Position numbers and translations under genes: made by a program. Shown here piece by piece: positions 7,437 through 16,155 of a DNA stretch of 64,000 nt. Numbering within the stretch: position 1 is the stretch's first letter; every line of letters begins with the position of its first letter. The DNA is taken from contig NZ_CANMYE010000001.1 of assembly GCF_947502065.1 (NCBI RefSeq), forward strand, positions 620,001-684,000, given 5' to 3'. The DNA is from an uncultured Pseudoteredinibacter sp. GTDB taxonomy: Bacteria; Pseudomonadota; Gammaproteobacteria; Pseudomonadales; Cellvibrionaceae. The notes under the pieces were generated by a model, which had not been told where the DNA came from, did not search any database, and saw only the letters and a list, made by a program, of their open reading frames with translations.

Positions 7437-8462
7437 ATGAATGCCACAGCTATAGCCGCAATTTTGTTATCTTTGTGTATTTTTTGTTCAGTTTCTTTTG
7501 CTCAGGCTCTTGAGCAAGAAATTAAAGACACAAAACAATCGATAAAGCAGACTCAAAGACGCATCCCTCAAATGGAAGTACTTGCAGAAGAGCTCGAGCT
7601 CGAACTGCAAAGCTTCTCCCGTAAGCTTGATTCAGCTGAACAGGATCTAGCGAAGTCAAATCGAGATGCCGCGACTGCTCAATCCTCTCTGCAGGCGACT
7701 AAGTCTGCTCACCAAGCACACGCTTCACAAGATACTGATCGCGCAATGCGCAAGGCAGAGCATGCTTATGCAATGGCTGAAAGAGGCGTTAAGAATCGCA
7801 GTAAGCGAGTAGAGCGAATTCAAGGCAAATATCAAGAATTGTTGCTGAGCAAAGAGCGTTTGGCGCAACAGCGTAATTCACTCAGTGCTCAATTAAATAC
7901 GCAGAATTCAAAACTAATACGGCTTCAGAAAAACTTAGTCGAGCAGCAAAAAGCCGCACTGGAAGATCAGCGAGCCAATGAACTAGCAGAGCAAAATCGC
8001 GCACAGCAGTTAGTCGCTCAAAGGCTAGAGGCTGAACGACGTGAGGCTGAAAAAAAACAAGCGACTATCGTTCAAACCATGGCTAATCAAGCTGCCGCGC
8101 AAAAAAATGAGCCCAAGGGTTTGAGTGCCGCAGATCAGGCTGCGAAATCTAAGGCTGAATCACTAATAGCTTCGCTTAGACAAGACATTGAGAGCAAGCC
8201 AGGCCGCAAGCCGCTCTATAAGCGCCTGGCATTAAAAGGACAGAAGTTAATCACAGTGCCCTTTGAATTTATGGGGGCAAACTACTATCGAGCTGAGGCT
8301 CGGGTTAGTTCAGGGGAGCAGTTTTTTGAAGTGTCAAAAAATCGCTTTAATCGAAATGTAACTGAGGCCGATGACGGGCAAATTTATGTGTTTATCTACC
8401 AAGCAAAATCGGCGTCTCGAGGCATCTTAAATTATTATAAAAAGTCTCTGCTTGAAAAATAG
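7437..8462 (+). CDS. Secreted coiled-coil protein with C-terminal globular domain, unknown function
   Basis: 341 residues: a signal peptide (about 1-24), a long coiled coil (about 25-225, rich in E, Q, A and R), then a compact C-terminal domain (about 250-341). That domain contains KPLYKRLALKGQKLITVPFE, YYRAEARVSSGEQFFEVSKN and GQIYVFIYQAKSA, rich in beta strand and aromatic residues. The coiled coil shares RGVKNRSKRVERIQGK and flanking AEHA.AMA with the 204-residue protein at 5966-6580. I do not recognise the C-terminal domain. The shared block suggests duplication of one ancestral gene around the hsp20 locus. It has its own terminator. Confidence 0.82.
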   Translation: MNATAIAAILLSLCIFCSVSFAQALEQEIKDTKQSIKQTQRRIPQMEVLAEELELELQSFSRKLDSAEQDLAKSNRDAATAQSSLQATKSAHQAHASQDTDRAMRKAEHAYAMAERGVKNRSKRVERIQGKYQELLLSKERLAQQRNSLSAQLNTQNSKLIRLQKNLVEQQKAALEDQRANELAEQNRAQQLVAQRLEAERREAEKKQATIVQTMANQAAAQKNEPKGLSAADQAAKSKAESLIASLRQDIESKPGRKPLYKRLALKGQKLITVPFEFMGANYYRAEARVSSGEQFFEVSKNRFNRNVTEADDGQIYVFIYQAKSASRGILNYYKKSLLEK

Positions 8463-8468
8463 CCCGAG

Positions 8469-8490
8469 GGCTCAGCATTGCTGAGCCTTT
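8469..8490. terminator. Bidirectional terminator between convergent genes
   Basis: GGCTCAGC (8469-8476) and GCTGAGCC (8480-8487) form a stem with a three-base loop. It lies between the stop of the coiled-coil gene and the stop of the convergent AraC-type gene. A short T-run follows on the + strand. Confidence 0.75.
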
Positions 8491-9478
8491 ATTGATTGGC
8501 TGAGAAAAGTTTTGCTCGCACAGTTGTACGATATTCGCTCGGTGTGGTTGCTAAGAGCTTTTTGAATAAACCCGTAAAGTGCCCCATATCCTGGTAGCCT
8601 ACTCGAAATGCAATTTCGTTGATTGATAAGTTGCTGGTTTTAAGTAGGTCTTTGGCTGTTTCGATACGCACTTCCTGCAAATATTGCAGCGGTGATTTAC
8701 CGGTAGCGCCTTTAAAGCGGCGATTAAAGGTTCGCACGCTCATATCAAACTTCTCTGCCACATCACTCAGTTTTACTTCTTTGCCGTAATTGTCTTGCAG
8801 CCAAATCTGAGCTTGCACAATATCTTCATCCGGGTGGTTGTTTGAGCAGCCCTCAAAGAATCCACTTTCCTCGTATGAGCGTCTGATTTCGTGGGAGAAA
8901 TGACGCTCTACATGGTTGGCTGTTGGGCGGTCATATAAGCGTTGAATAAAATGAACGGTCAGATCAGCCAAGGCATTTACACTGGCCGCGCAATAAAGGT
9001 TTGAAGCTTGGGTAATAAAGTACTGCCGTTTTAGCTGTACCTGAGGGTAGTCTCTTTGAAACTGGTCAAAATAATGCCAGTGTGTGGTGGCTGGCTTACC
9101 GTCCAAAAGGCCTGCTTCAGCGAGTAGGCAGCAACCTGTTCCCACTGCGCTAATGGTGGCACCACTTTCATAGTGTTGACGTAACCAACTTAACAGCTGG
9201 GGCTGCTTTTTCATTAGGGGGCGAGGGTTTCGCCAAAGTGCGGGCAGGTAAATCATATCGCTTTGATCAACCTCGGGTAAGCTGAGGTCGGGTTGAAACG
9301 AAAAGCCAGCTCGAGTACTAACCGCCTTTCTTTCGATCGCGGCCGTTTGAATAGTCAACCTTTCTGCTTTGCGATTTTGTGCCAGTGCAGCTGACTCGGC
9401 AGCACGCAGCATTTCAATAGGCAAGGTGGTGCCAGTCGCTAGCATGTGGTCACATAAAACAAAGGTAATGGTTGGCAC
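8489..9478 (-). CDS. AraC-family regulator with DJ-1/PfpI-like sensor domain (GlxA/FtrA type)
   Basis: 329 residues. The N-terminal half (about 1-190) is a class I glutamine-amidotransferase-like domain, with a Cys in AVGTGCCLLAEAGLLDGKPATTHW near 110-133 and no sign of a full catalytic triad in use. The C-terminal part (about 218-325) has two AraC helix-turn-helix motifs: LSDVAEKFDMSVRTFNRRFK and INEIAFRVGYQDMGHFTGLFKK. Such proteins sense small metabolites and activate a neighbouring operon. It is divergent from fabY and shares a 272-base promoter region with a 13-bp inverted repeat, so fabY is a plausible target. The ligand cannot be told from sequence. Confidence 0.9.
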   Translation of the reverse strand: MPTITFVLCDHMLATGTTLPIEMLRAAESAALAQNRKAERLTIQTAAIERKAVSTRAGFSFQPDLSLPEVDQSDMIYLPALWRNPRPLMKKQPQLLSWLRQHYESGATISAVGTGCCLLAEAGLLDGKPATTHWHYFDQFQRDYPQVQLKRQYFITQASNLYCAASVNALADLTVHFIQRLYDRPTANHVERHFSHEIRRSYEESGFFEGCSNNHPDEDIVQAQIWLQDNYGKEVKLSDVAEKFDMSVRTFNRRFKGATGKSPLQYLQEVRIETAKDLLKTSNLSINEIAFRVGYQDMGHFTGLFKKLLATTPSEYRTTVRAKLFSANQ

Positions 9479-9541
9479 AGTTAACTCCTAACACTCAAAT
9501 TACTGGGCTAAATGCTCTGAAAATGGCATGAAAATAAATCA

Positions 9542-9624
9542 TGGCCACTATGCCTGTAATATTGGCTAAAGTTGCCCCTGGGTGGTTATGGTTATTCTGG
9601 TCTTAATTGTTGCCATACTGGCCA
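9542..9624. promoter_or_regulatory. Candidate operator: inverted repeat between AraC regulator and fabY
   Basis: TGGCCACTATGCC (9542-9554) and the reverse complement of 9612-9624 (TGGCCAGTATGGC) match at 11 of 13 positions. The half-sites are about 70 bp centre to centre, between the two divergent start codons. A third partial word, TTGGC..TGCC, lies between them. This is typical of looped or paired AraC sites, but assignment to this regulator is inference. Confidence 0.5.
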
Positions 9625-9750
9625 AATAAGCTCATAAATGGAGCGGGTGGCGCTTTTCCCGAAGGTGCTGGCTGAAATCACAAAATTTTTGTGCTCATAG
9701 ATTCATAAAATAATCCTTTCAGTTGTCTCTGCAAATAATTGGGGTTGTCT

Positions 9751-11616
9751 ATGTCAAAGCTGCGTTTACCTGTCATTGTTTCAATGGGCGGAATTAATGC
9801 CGCTGGTCGCAGTTCAGGTCATCATGCATATCGAAGAATGGTGTTTGATAAGCTTGATGGCTCCTTACAACATGGCACCTTGAGTTCTTTAGCGTCGATG
9901 TGCGGGCTCGAATTGGCAGAAAGCTTCTCTGCAGAGCAGCGGCAAGATATTTTGTCGCGCACCCTAATTCGGCAAGTTGAGCAAAACCATTTTGATGTAG
10001 AAAACTTGGCCTGGATGACACCTTTGGATACCCATGACCGAGCAGGAAAGGCTATGGAGTTTGAGTGTCGCCGAAAGCAATTGCCCCGCGATTTACCACC
10101 TAATTGGGTGGTTCAAGATTTAGCCGATGACCGAGTTAGCGTTCGAATGGAGGGGCAGGGCCGGTTGTTTGTTCCGAACACTCGCATTGCTCCGGTGCAG
10201 TCTGCGGGGCAGCTACCTAAAGGCTTTGATCCTGCAAATTTATACCCTTCGCGTTTTCACCCGCGCGGTTTACAGATGTCGGTGGTGGCCGCTTCTGATG
10301 CCTTAAATAATATGGGCCTAGCATGGGAAACGCTGTGTGCTGCATTACCAGCCGATCAAATTGCTGTCTATTCCGGTAGTGTCATGGCGCAACTGGATGA
10401 CAATGGTTACGGGGGTTTATTGCAATCGCGCATGAAAGGTGGGCGGGTTAGCTCTAAGCAGTTGCCTTTGGGCTTAAACACCATGCCAGCCGATTTTGTG
10501 AACGCCTATGTTTTAGGCAGTTTAGGTGCTACCGGCAGTGTAACAGGGGCTTGCGCCACCTTCTTATACAACTTGCGAATGGGTGTTGAAGATATTCAAT
10601 CGGGTCGTCGTCGAGTGGTCTTTGTGGGTAATGCTGAAGCCCCGTTAACTTCAGAGGTATTTGAAGGCTATGGTGCGATGAGCGCTTTAGCTACAGATGA
10701 GGGCTTGCGTAAATTGGATGGCAGCGATCAGGCAGATCACCGTCGTGCCAGTCGTCCTTTCGGTGAAAACTGCGGTTTCACATTGGCTGAGTCGGCGCAG
10801 TATATCGTTTTGATGGATGATGAGTTGGCGATTGAGTTGGGTGCCGAAATCTATGGCGCGGTAAGCGATGTATTTATTAACGCCGATGGTTATAAGAAGT
10901 CTATATCTGCGCCGGGCCCTGGCAATTATATTACTCTTGCAAAATCAATGGCAGCCAGTGCGGCTTTACTTGGCGAGAGTAGTGTGCGCGACAGAAGCTA
11001 CATTCAGGCCCATGGTTCGAGTACGCCTCAGAATCGGGTTACCGAGTCAAGAATCTTGGATAAGATGGCACGCAACTTTGGTATAAGTTCTTGGCCTGTT
11101 TCTGCGGTTAAGGCCTATGTGGGCCACTCACTTGCGCCGGCGAGCGCCGATCAAATGATGGCCGTACTCGGTCAGTTTGCACACGGCTGGTTGCCAGGGT
11201 TGAAAACCAGTGGTGCGATTGCTGATGATGTTTATCAAGATAATTTGAATTTTCCTCTAGACGATACTGAGCTGCCAGATAGGGATGTGGCATTTATTAA
11301 CTCCAAGGGTTTTGGGGGAAATAATGCGACCGCAGCTGTTGTTCATCCAGCTAAGGTCGAGCAGATGTTGAGTAGGCGTTACGATGCGCAAACCATGACC
11401 GCCTATCAAGCTAAGCTTGAGCAAACACGTGAGCAGCGTGCCCAGTATGAATCTTCAGTAAGTAAGGGCGATTGGCAAGTGCGCTACCGATTTGGTGAAG
11501 GCATGATCGAAGAGTCCGAGTTAGAGCTGCAGCGTGATTCATTGCGCATTCCGGGGTGGGCCAAAGCGGTTGAGTTGCCAACGTCGACGCCTTACGACGA
11601 CTTGCGCTTAGACTAA
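9751..11616 (+). CDS. fabY: Beta-ketoacyl-ACP synthase, FabY-like
   Basis: 621 residues from the ATG at 9751 (GGGG at 9741-9744 as ribosome-binding site; a TTG four codons earlier is less likely). The thiolase-fold catalytic residues are visible: Cys268 in VTGACATFLYN, His in IQAHGSSTPQNR, and the Lys and His of SAVKAYVGHSLAP. The length, the N-terminal VIVSMGGINAAGRSS and the long insertions match FabY, the enzyme shown in Pseudomonas aeruginosa to start fatty-acid synthesis from acetyl-CoA and malonyl-ACP. The fab cluster later in this window lacks fabH, which fits FabY doing that job here. Confidence 0.85.
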   Translation: MSKLRLPVIVSMGGINAAGRSSGHHAYRRMVFDKLDGSLQHGTLSSLASMCGLELAESFSAEQRQDILSRTLIRQVEQNHFDVENLAWMTPLDTHDRAGKAMEFECRRKQLPRDLPPNWVVQDLADDRVSVRMEGQGRLFVPNTRIAPVQSAGQLPKGFDPANLYPSRFHPRGLQMSVVAASDALNNMGLAWETLCAALPADQIAVYSGSVMAQLDDNGYGGLLQSRMKGGRVSSKQLPLGLNTMPADFVNAYVLGSLGATGSVTGACATFLYNLRMGVEDIQSGRRRVVFVGNAEAPLTSEVFEGYGAMSALATDEGLRKLDGSDQADHRRASRPFGENCGFTLAESAQYIVLMDDELAIELGAEIYGAVSDVFINADGYKKSISAPGPGNYITLAKSMAASAALLGESSVRDRSYIQAHGSSTPQNRVTESRILDKMARNFGISSWPVSAVKAYVGHSLAPASADQMMAVLGQFAHGWLPGLKTSGAIADDVYQDNLNFPLDDTELPDRDVAFINSKGFGGNNATAAVVHPAKVEQMLSRRYDAQTMTAYQAKLEQTREQRAQYESSVSKGDWQVRYRFGEGMIEESELELQRDSLRIPGWAKAVELPTSTPYDDLRLD

Positions 11617-11730
11617 GTTCCTCACACAACAAACGGCTTGTTGGCAATCAGTAGTTGCTGCCTGTGACACTAGCTCAGCGAAGACTTCCGAGGTTATACT
11701 GATATACGAATCAATCTAGGAGAGGTTGCT

Positions 11731-12315
11731 GTGTCTGAATCGGGAGATAATGCCCCTGAACTTGTTAACTCTGAAGCCGGTTTGCCATTAGGTCGAAGAT
11801 TACAACTTTTAAGGGAGCGCAATGGTTGGTCGCAGCGCGAATTAGCCAAGCGCTCAGGTGTTACCAATAGTGTTATCTCCACCATCGAGCAAGGGCGGGT
11901 AAGCCCTTCGATCAGCTCCTTAGAAAAAATACTTTCCGGCTTCCCGGTTTCCTTAAGAGAGTTTTTTACCTTTGACCCAGATGCCGAAGCGCCGGTGTTT
12001 TTTGCGGTACAAGAGATGGAGCTGCGTCAGTTTGAGGGATTGCAGTCTCGTCGCCTTTTCGCTCACCAAGGCGTTGCGGTTACCCATGTGGTCTACCAGG
12101 GTTCTTTAGGTGAAATGGCCAGCTCTTCGCCGAGTCTATACCAGCGTGATGGGATGACTGTTGGAGTAATTATATCGGGGCAATTAGAGGTTACCGTCGG
12201 TGGCCAGGTTAAATTGCTCAATGCTGGAGAGGGATATCAGTTCGATCAAAGCCGCCCCCATTGCATTCGCAACCTCAATGAAGAAGAGTGTGTCGTATTA
12301 TCGGTAAGTTGTTAA
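11731..12315 (+). CDS. XRE-family regulator with cupin sensor domain
   Basis: 194 residues. An N-terminal helix-turn-helix (about 20-75, with LQLLRERNGWSQRELAKRSG then SVISTIEQGRVSPS) is joined to a C-terminal cupin barrel (about 110-192, with GMTVGVIISGQLEVTVGGQV and LNAGEGYQFDQSRPHCIRNL). This is the PuuR-like architecture, in which the cupin senses a small molecule. The GTG start at 11731 has a strong AGGAGAGG at 11718-11725. It lies ahead of, and in line with, the two genes at 12442-14210, separated by 126 bases. That makes it a candidate local regulator, but this is not proven by sequence. Confidence 0.9.
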   Translation: MSESGDNAPELVNSEAGLPLGRRLQLLRERNGWSQRELAKRSGVTNSVISTIEQGRVSPSISSLEKILSGFPVSLREFFTFDPDAEAPVFFAVQEMELRQFEGLQSRRLFAHQGVAVTHVVYQGSLGEMASSSPSLYQRDGMTVGVIISGQLEVTVGGQVKLLNAGEGYQFDQSRPHCIRNLNEEECVVLSVSC

Positions 12316-12441
12316 ACTATGGCGCCTCTGCATAGTCAGAGTGGTCAGGTGATTATTAAATATAGCCCAAATACCTAATAGCTTAGATACATAGTAGTGG
12401 GCACCTGAGTAAAAACCATAGCAACTAACAAGAGATATAAT

Positions 12442-12831
12442 ATGAGCAGTAGACGCCAGCGTGGTGAGGAAATTCGCCGAGAAGTAATGAGCGATCCATT
12501 TGTTGACCGAGCGCTAAACAATACCTCGGATTTCGACGCCCCTTTACAGGAGCTAGTAATGGAAACGGCTTGGGGAACGGTTTGGGATCGAGACGATTTA
12601 CCGCGTGCTACTCGAAGCCTAGTCACTATAGCGATGTTGGCAGCAATGAAATGCTCCAATGAATTGAAAGGGCATGTGCGTGGTGCTCTGCGAAATGGCT
12701 GTACAGTAGAAGAAATTCGCGCCGTCTTACTTCATGCTGTCCCTTATATAGGTGCGCCAGCTAGCCTTGAGGCCTTTCGTTCGGCTCGAGAAATCATTGA
12801 AGAGCATGAGCGTGCTCAACAGGCTGAGTAA
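12442..12831 (+). CDS. Carboxymuconolactone decarboxylase family protein
   Basis: 129 residues, a full-length single-domain member of the CMD/AhpD fold. Diagnostic text includes TWG-type VMETAWGTVWDRDDLPRATR near 34-53, LVTIAMLAAMKCSNELKGHV near 54-73, and RGALRNGCTVEEIRAVLLHA near 74-93. There is one Cys but no CxxC, so an AhpD-type peroxidase role is unlikely. It could be a decarboxylase or a non-enzymatic fold. No other beta-ketoadipate pathway gene is near, so I do not call it pcaC. The next gene starts 14 bases after its stop, so the two are probably co-transcribed. Confidence 0.85.
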   Translation: MSSRRQRGEEIRREVMSDPFVDRALNNTSDFDAPLQELVMETAWGTVWDRDDLPRATRSLVTIAMLAAMKCSNELKGHVRGALRNGCTVEEIRAVLLHAVPYIGAPASLEAFRSAREIIEEHERAQQAE

Positions 12832-12845
12832 CAGAATACGCCTTT

Positions 12846-14210
12846 ATGTCCGTAATGGTAGAAAATCCCGCTGACTATATTCAGCAGTGTATGTCTTCAG
12901 GTTTGAGCTCAAGCTATCGCTTTTGCTTTGAATTTGAAAATATGCTGCTTGGGTCAGAGTTGTCACAAAAAGAAGTGTACCAGATCTTGCTTTATAAGCA
13001 GGACGGGCGATGGCGGGTTGCCATTGCTTTGCTTAGTGATTTAGCTAAAGGGCACAATGATCAAGTAAATGCTTTGGAAAATAGCCTAGCGGTTGATGGC
13101 CCTTGGGTCTTCAAAACGGTCAGCATCCCAAAACCTTGGGGGCAAGAAATTTGGTATAGCGCTTATGAGCAGCGTGGGGTTTGTCACTTAGCTGACGATA
13201 ATCAGCAAAGCGGTGTGCCAGTGCATTTATGGCTTTACCTCTTCCCTGAATTGTTAAAGCCTTCTACCGAGTTAAATTTACTTAAAGTTCTCGCGCCGTT
13301 TTCTAGTCCTTTGCTTGGCGAGCTTTATTTTGAAATGCATGAGAAAAAACAGGAAGTTTACGTTGTAAGTCATATCGACGAGACAGCCTGGCCGGATGGT
13401 GTCGCGCAAATGCGTTTCGGTTTTTGCTCTGAAAAACAAAAGCAGTTTTCTTCTTTTGAGGCATTTAAGGTTGCGTATTTATCTGTAGTAAAGCGCTATG
13501 AGGGTTTACGTAAGCAAATCGATGCGGCCTTGCAAAGTCAGTTTCAAGCTGTATTTACAGAAAGTAACGAACAAGCAAAAAGTGAATACCTAAAGCAGTT
13601 GCCAGAGGCTCTGTTGCGTAAGGAACAGCTGCTGGCCGATGAAATGACCTCCTTTATTGCAAAGCGACCTTTGCGTTTGGGCGATGTTATTCAGGTGCCT
13701 AAGTTGCTGCCCCACGGCTTATTGCATGGTGTGAGAGTTGTTGAATTCCAAACTCCGGTGTACGAGCGGCTTATCTTATCGTTTCGACAAAAAGTACTGA
13801 CACAGGATGGCTGGGATACCGAGCAGGCACTGGCATTACTGGCCGAGCCTCCAGTGAGTCAGGGTATACAACAGGGCGTTTGCAAGCTTCATACCCATTT
13901 CGATGAGCTGGTAAATTTAGAGCGAATTGTTGAATTTGATGGTTTTGAGGTCTTTCGTTTGAGGTTTTTGCAAGCTGGGACAGTGGGTCTTGCTGAGCTG
14001 TTATGTCCTGTAGTTGGCCAAAATACGAATTTTGGGAATATTTTGATGCTGGCTTTACATGAAATTGCCATTCAAAACGGCCCGGCGGAATTATTATTGC
14101 AGCCGCAAGAGGGAGCTTGCCTACCTGTCTGGGAAAACTTCTCTGAAAACTCTATGCAATTGCAGGCTAAAAAAGGCTCAATTGTGCTATTAAGTCGTCC
14201 ACTTTTATAA
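12846..14210 (+). CDS. Phosphomannose-isomerase-like cupin protein, function uncertain
   Basis: 454 residues. The motif PKPWGQEIWYS at 95-105 resembles the KPWG.E opening of type I phosphomannose isomerases. GELYFEMHEKKQEVYVVSHID at 158-178 resembles their metal-binding QVHP...KPE block, with His165 and Glu170 as candidate ligands. A helical middle (about 190-290) and a second cupin-like end (about 330-454, VEFQTPVYERLILSF and VEFDGFEVFRLRF) follow. The first 90 residues have no equivalent I know. Several classic substrate residues look changed, so sugar isomerase activity is not assured. It is likely co-transcribed with the upstream CMD-family gene. Confidence 0.7.
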   Translation: MSVMVENPADYIQQCMSSGLSSSYRFCFEFENMLLGSELSQKEVYQILLYKQDGRWRVAIALLSDLAKGHNDQVNALENSLAVDGPWVFKTVSIPKPWGQEIWYSAYEQRGVCHLADDNQQSGVPVHLWLYLFPELLKPSTELNLLKVLAPFSSPLLGELYFEMHEKKQEVYVVSHIDETAWPDGVAQMRFGFCSEKQKQFSSFEAFKVAYLSVVKRYEGLRKQIDAALQSQFQAVFTESNEQAKSEYLKQLPEALLRKEQLLADEMTSFIAKRPLRLGDVIQVPKLLPHGLLHGVRVVEFQTPVYERLILSFRQKVLTQDGWDTEQALALLAEPPVSQGIQQGVCKLHTHFDELVNLERIVEFDGFEVFRLRFLQAGTVGLAELLCPVVGQNTNFGNILMLALHEIAIQNGPAELLLQPQEGACLPVWENFSENSMQLQAKKGSIVLLSRPLL

Positions 14211-14323
14211 ATTTTGACCATTGTTTAATAATTTTTTCTTCTTGGTGTTGATCCTTCAAAAATAGTGTGGCAGTATTAGCACCCCTTTGGCGCAGAGCGC
14301 TTTGAATTCAAGTAAAATAATGT

Positions 14324-14351
14324 TTGAAATCAAAGGCTTACGTGCTAATAT
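14324..14351 (+). promoter_or_regulatory. Probable sigma-70 promoter of tRNA-Leu
   Basis: TTGAAA (14324-14329), a 16-base spacer and TAATAT (14346-14351) precede the tRNA by 36 bases, placing the start near 14358. Confidence 0.6.
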
Positions 14352-14387
14352 AGCTCATCGCTTCTGAAGCGAGAGCCCACAAGTAAT

Positions 14388-14472
14388 GCGGACGTGGCGG
14401 AATTGGTAGACGCGCTAGATTTAGGTTCTAGTATCGCAAGGTGTGAGAGTTCAAGTCTCTCCGTCCGCACCA
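14388..14472 (+). tRNA. tRNA-Leu(UAG)
   Basis: An 85-base class II tRNA including an encoded CCA. The acceptor strands are GCGGACG and CGTCCGC. The D arm contains GGTAGAC. The anticodon stem CTAGA/TCTAG encloses loop TTTAGGT with anticodon TAG (14422-14424), reading CUA/CUN leucine codons. The long variable arm TATCGCAAGGTGT and the T arm GAGAGTTCAAGTCTCTC complete the fold. It directly precedes the trigger factor gene. Confidence 0.97.
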
Positions 14473-14568
14473 TTTTTCTAGAGAATTTTGGCTTTAGGGA
14501 GTTGCCCTAAGGCTTTTTTGCGTTCAGCGCTCTCGAATAGCGCAAGCGCTTATTGTGAGAGGAACATC

Positions 14569-15882
14569 ATGCAGGTTTCAATCGAAACAACTACCGGTTT
14601 AGAGCGTCGCTTGACTGTAGGCGTGCCAGCAGAGCAAGTCGACAGTGAAGTTGAGAATCGCCTGAAGCAGGCCGCTAAAACCGTACACCTAAACGGCTTC
14701 CGCAAAGGTAAAGTGCCTTTGAAAGTAGTTAAGCAGCGTTTTGGTGCTGGCGTTCGCCAGGAAGTTTTGGGTGAAGTGATGAGCCGCAGCTTCTACGAAG
14801 CTGTGCAGCAAGAGGGTGTAAACCCTGCTGGTCAACCTGCAATTGAGCCTAAAGAAATGGGCGAAGGCAAAGATATCGAGTTCGTAGCGACCTTCGAAGT
14901 TTACCCTGAAATTGAGTTGGCCGATGTTTCCGGTATTGAAGTTAATAAGCCAGTAGCTGAAGTTACTGACAAAGATATTGCTAATATGATCGAGACTCTG
15001 CAAAAACAGCAGGGTACTTTCAAAAACGTACGTCGCAAAGCAGTTAAAGAAAACCGCTTGAACATCGACTACGTTGGCACTAAAGATGGCGAAGAGTTTG
15101 AAGGCGGTAAAGCTGAAGGCCAAGAATTGGTGTTGGGTTCTAACAGCATGATTCCTGGTTTTGAAGATGGCCTAATTGGCGCCAAGAAAGGTGAAGAGGT
15201 TGTTTTAGATCTAACCTTCCCTGAAGACTATCATTCTGAAGAGCTAAAAGGTGCTGCGGTTCAATTTACTGTTAAGGTAAACCAGGTAGCGGCGATAGAA
15301 TTGCCAGAATTGGATGAAGAGTTCTTCAAGAAGTATGGCGTTGAAGAAGGTGGCGAAGAGAAGTTCCGTGAAGAAGTGCGTAACAACATGGAGCGTGAGC
15401 TAAAGAACGCCGCTAAGAACAAAATTAAAACCCAGGTTATGGATGGCTTGTTAAACGCCAACTCTGTTGATGTGCCTAAAGCGCTTGTGGCTTCTGAAAT
15501 TGACGCATTACGCGGTCAAATGATGCAGCAATTCGGCGGTGCCGCTGAAAATATGGATCTGAAATCTATCCTTCCAGATGATATGTTCACTGAGCAAGCT
15601 GAGCGTCGCGTTTCTCTTGGCTTAATTGTTGGTGAGTTGGTTAAGAAGGAAGAGCTTAAAGTAGATGCTGACGCTGTTAAGGCGATGGTTGAAGAAATGG
15701 CTTCTACTTATCAAGATCCAGAAGAGGTTGTTAACTACTATTACAGCAACCGTGAATTGTTGGCTGGTGTAGAGTCTGCGGTATTGGAAGATCAGGTTGT
15801 TGACCATATCTTGGACAAGGCCAAAGTAGAAGAAGTTAAGAGCGAATACGAAGACGTAATTAAGCCTGAAGCTCAGGCGTAA
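14569..15882 (+). CDS. tig: Trigger factor, ribosome-associated chaperone and prolyl isomerase
   Basis: 437 residues from the ATG at 14569, which has GAGAGGA just upstream. An in-frame start further 5' would read back toward the tRNA and is rejected. The N-terminal ribosome-binding domain carries the signature NGFRKGKVP near 43-51. The FKBP-type PPIase domain lies near 155-240 (RLNIDYVGTKDGEEFEGGKAEG, then SNSMIPGFEDGLIGAKKGEE). A long helical C-terminal substrate-binding domain follows. It binds nascent chains at the exit tunnel near L23. It heads the tig-clpP-clpX-lon-hupB-ppiD block and has its own terminator. Confidence 0.97.
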   Translation: MQVSIETTTGLERRLTVGVPAEQVDSEVENRLKQAAKTVHLNGFRKGKVPLKVVKQRFGAGVRQEVLGEVMSRSFYEAVQQEGVNPAGQPAIEPKEMGEGKDIEFVATFEVYPEIELADVSGIEVNKPVAEVTDKDIANMIETLQKQQGTFKNVRRKAVKENRLNIDYVGTKDGEEFEGGKAEGQELVLGSNSMIPGFEDGLIGAKKGEEVVLDLTFPEDYHSEELKGAAVQFTVKVNQVAAIELPELDEEFFKKYGVEEGGEEKFREEVRNNMERELKNAAKNKIKTQVMDGLLNANSVDVPKALVASEIDALRGQMMQQFGGAAENMDLKSILPDDMFTEQAERRVSLGLIVGELVKKEELKVDADAVKAMVEEMASTYQDPEEVVNYYYSNRELLAGVESAVLEDQVVDHILDKAKVEEVKSEYEDVIKPEAQA

Positions 15883-15909
15883 TTATTTTTAGATCGTTTC
15901 GTGATCAAG

Positions 15910-15935
15910 ACGCCGGCATTATGCCGGCGTTTTTG
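15910..15935 (+). terminator. Terminator of tig
   Basis: ACGCCGGCAT (15910-15919) pairs perfectly with ATGCCGGCGT (15921-15930), followed by TTTTG. Confidence 0.92.
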
Positions 15936-16155
15936 TTTAAGCTTTAGGCATAATTGAATTTTTATGACTGAAAACTGGCATAGTTGCGATCTTGCAGTTA
16001 AGCTCAAGGTAGATTATTGCCGGTAACGCCCGAGGACTTCAGTGTGCGCTGCCAAGGCCGATATAACAATCAATGGCAGCTAATGCCCAGCCAATCAGTT
16101 AATCAGGCGGCCGTATCTAGGTTTGCCAGGTAGCAATAAGGAATCTGAAATAACA

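Noticed and set aside
14488..14568. 27-codon extension of tig toward the tRNA
   Set aside because: It begins 16 bases after the tRNA CCA and the downstream ATG has a good ribosome-binding sequence and the standard N terminus.
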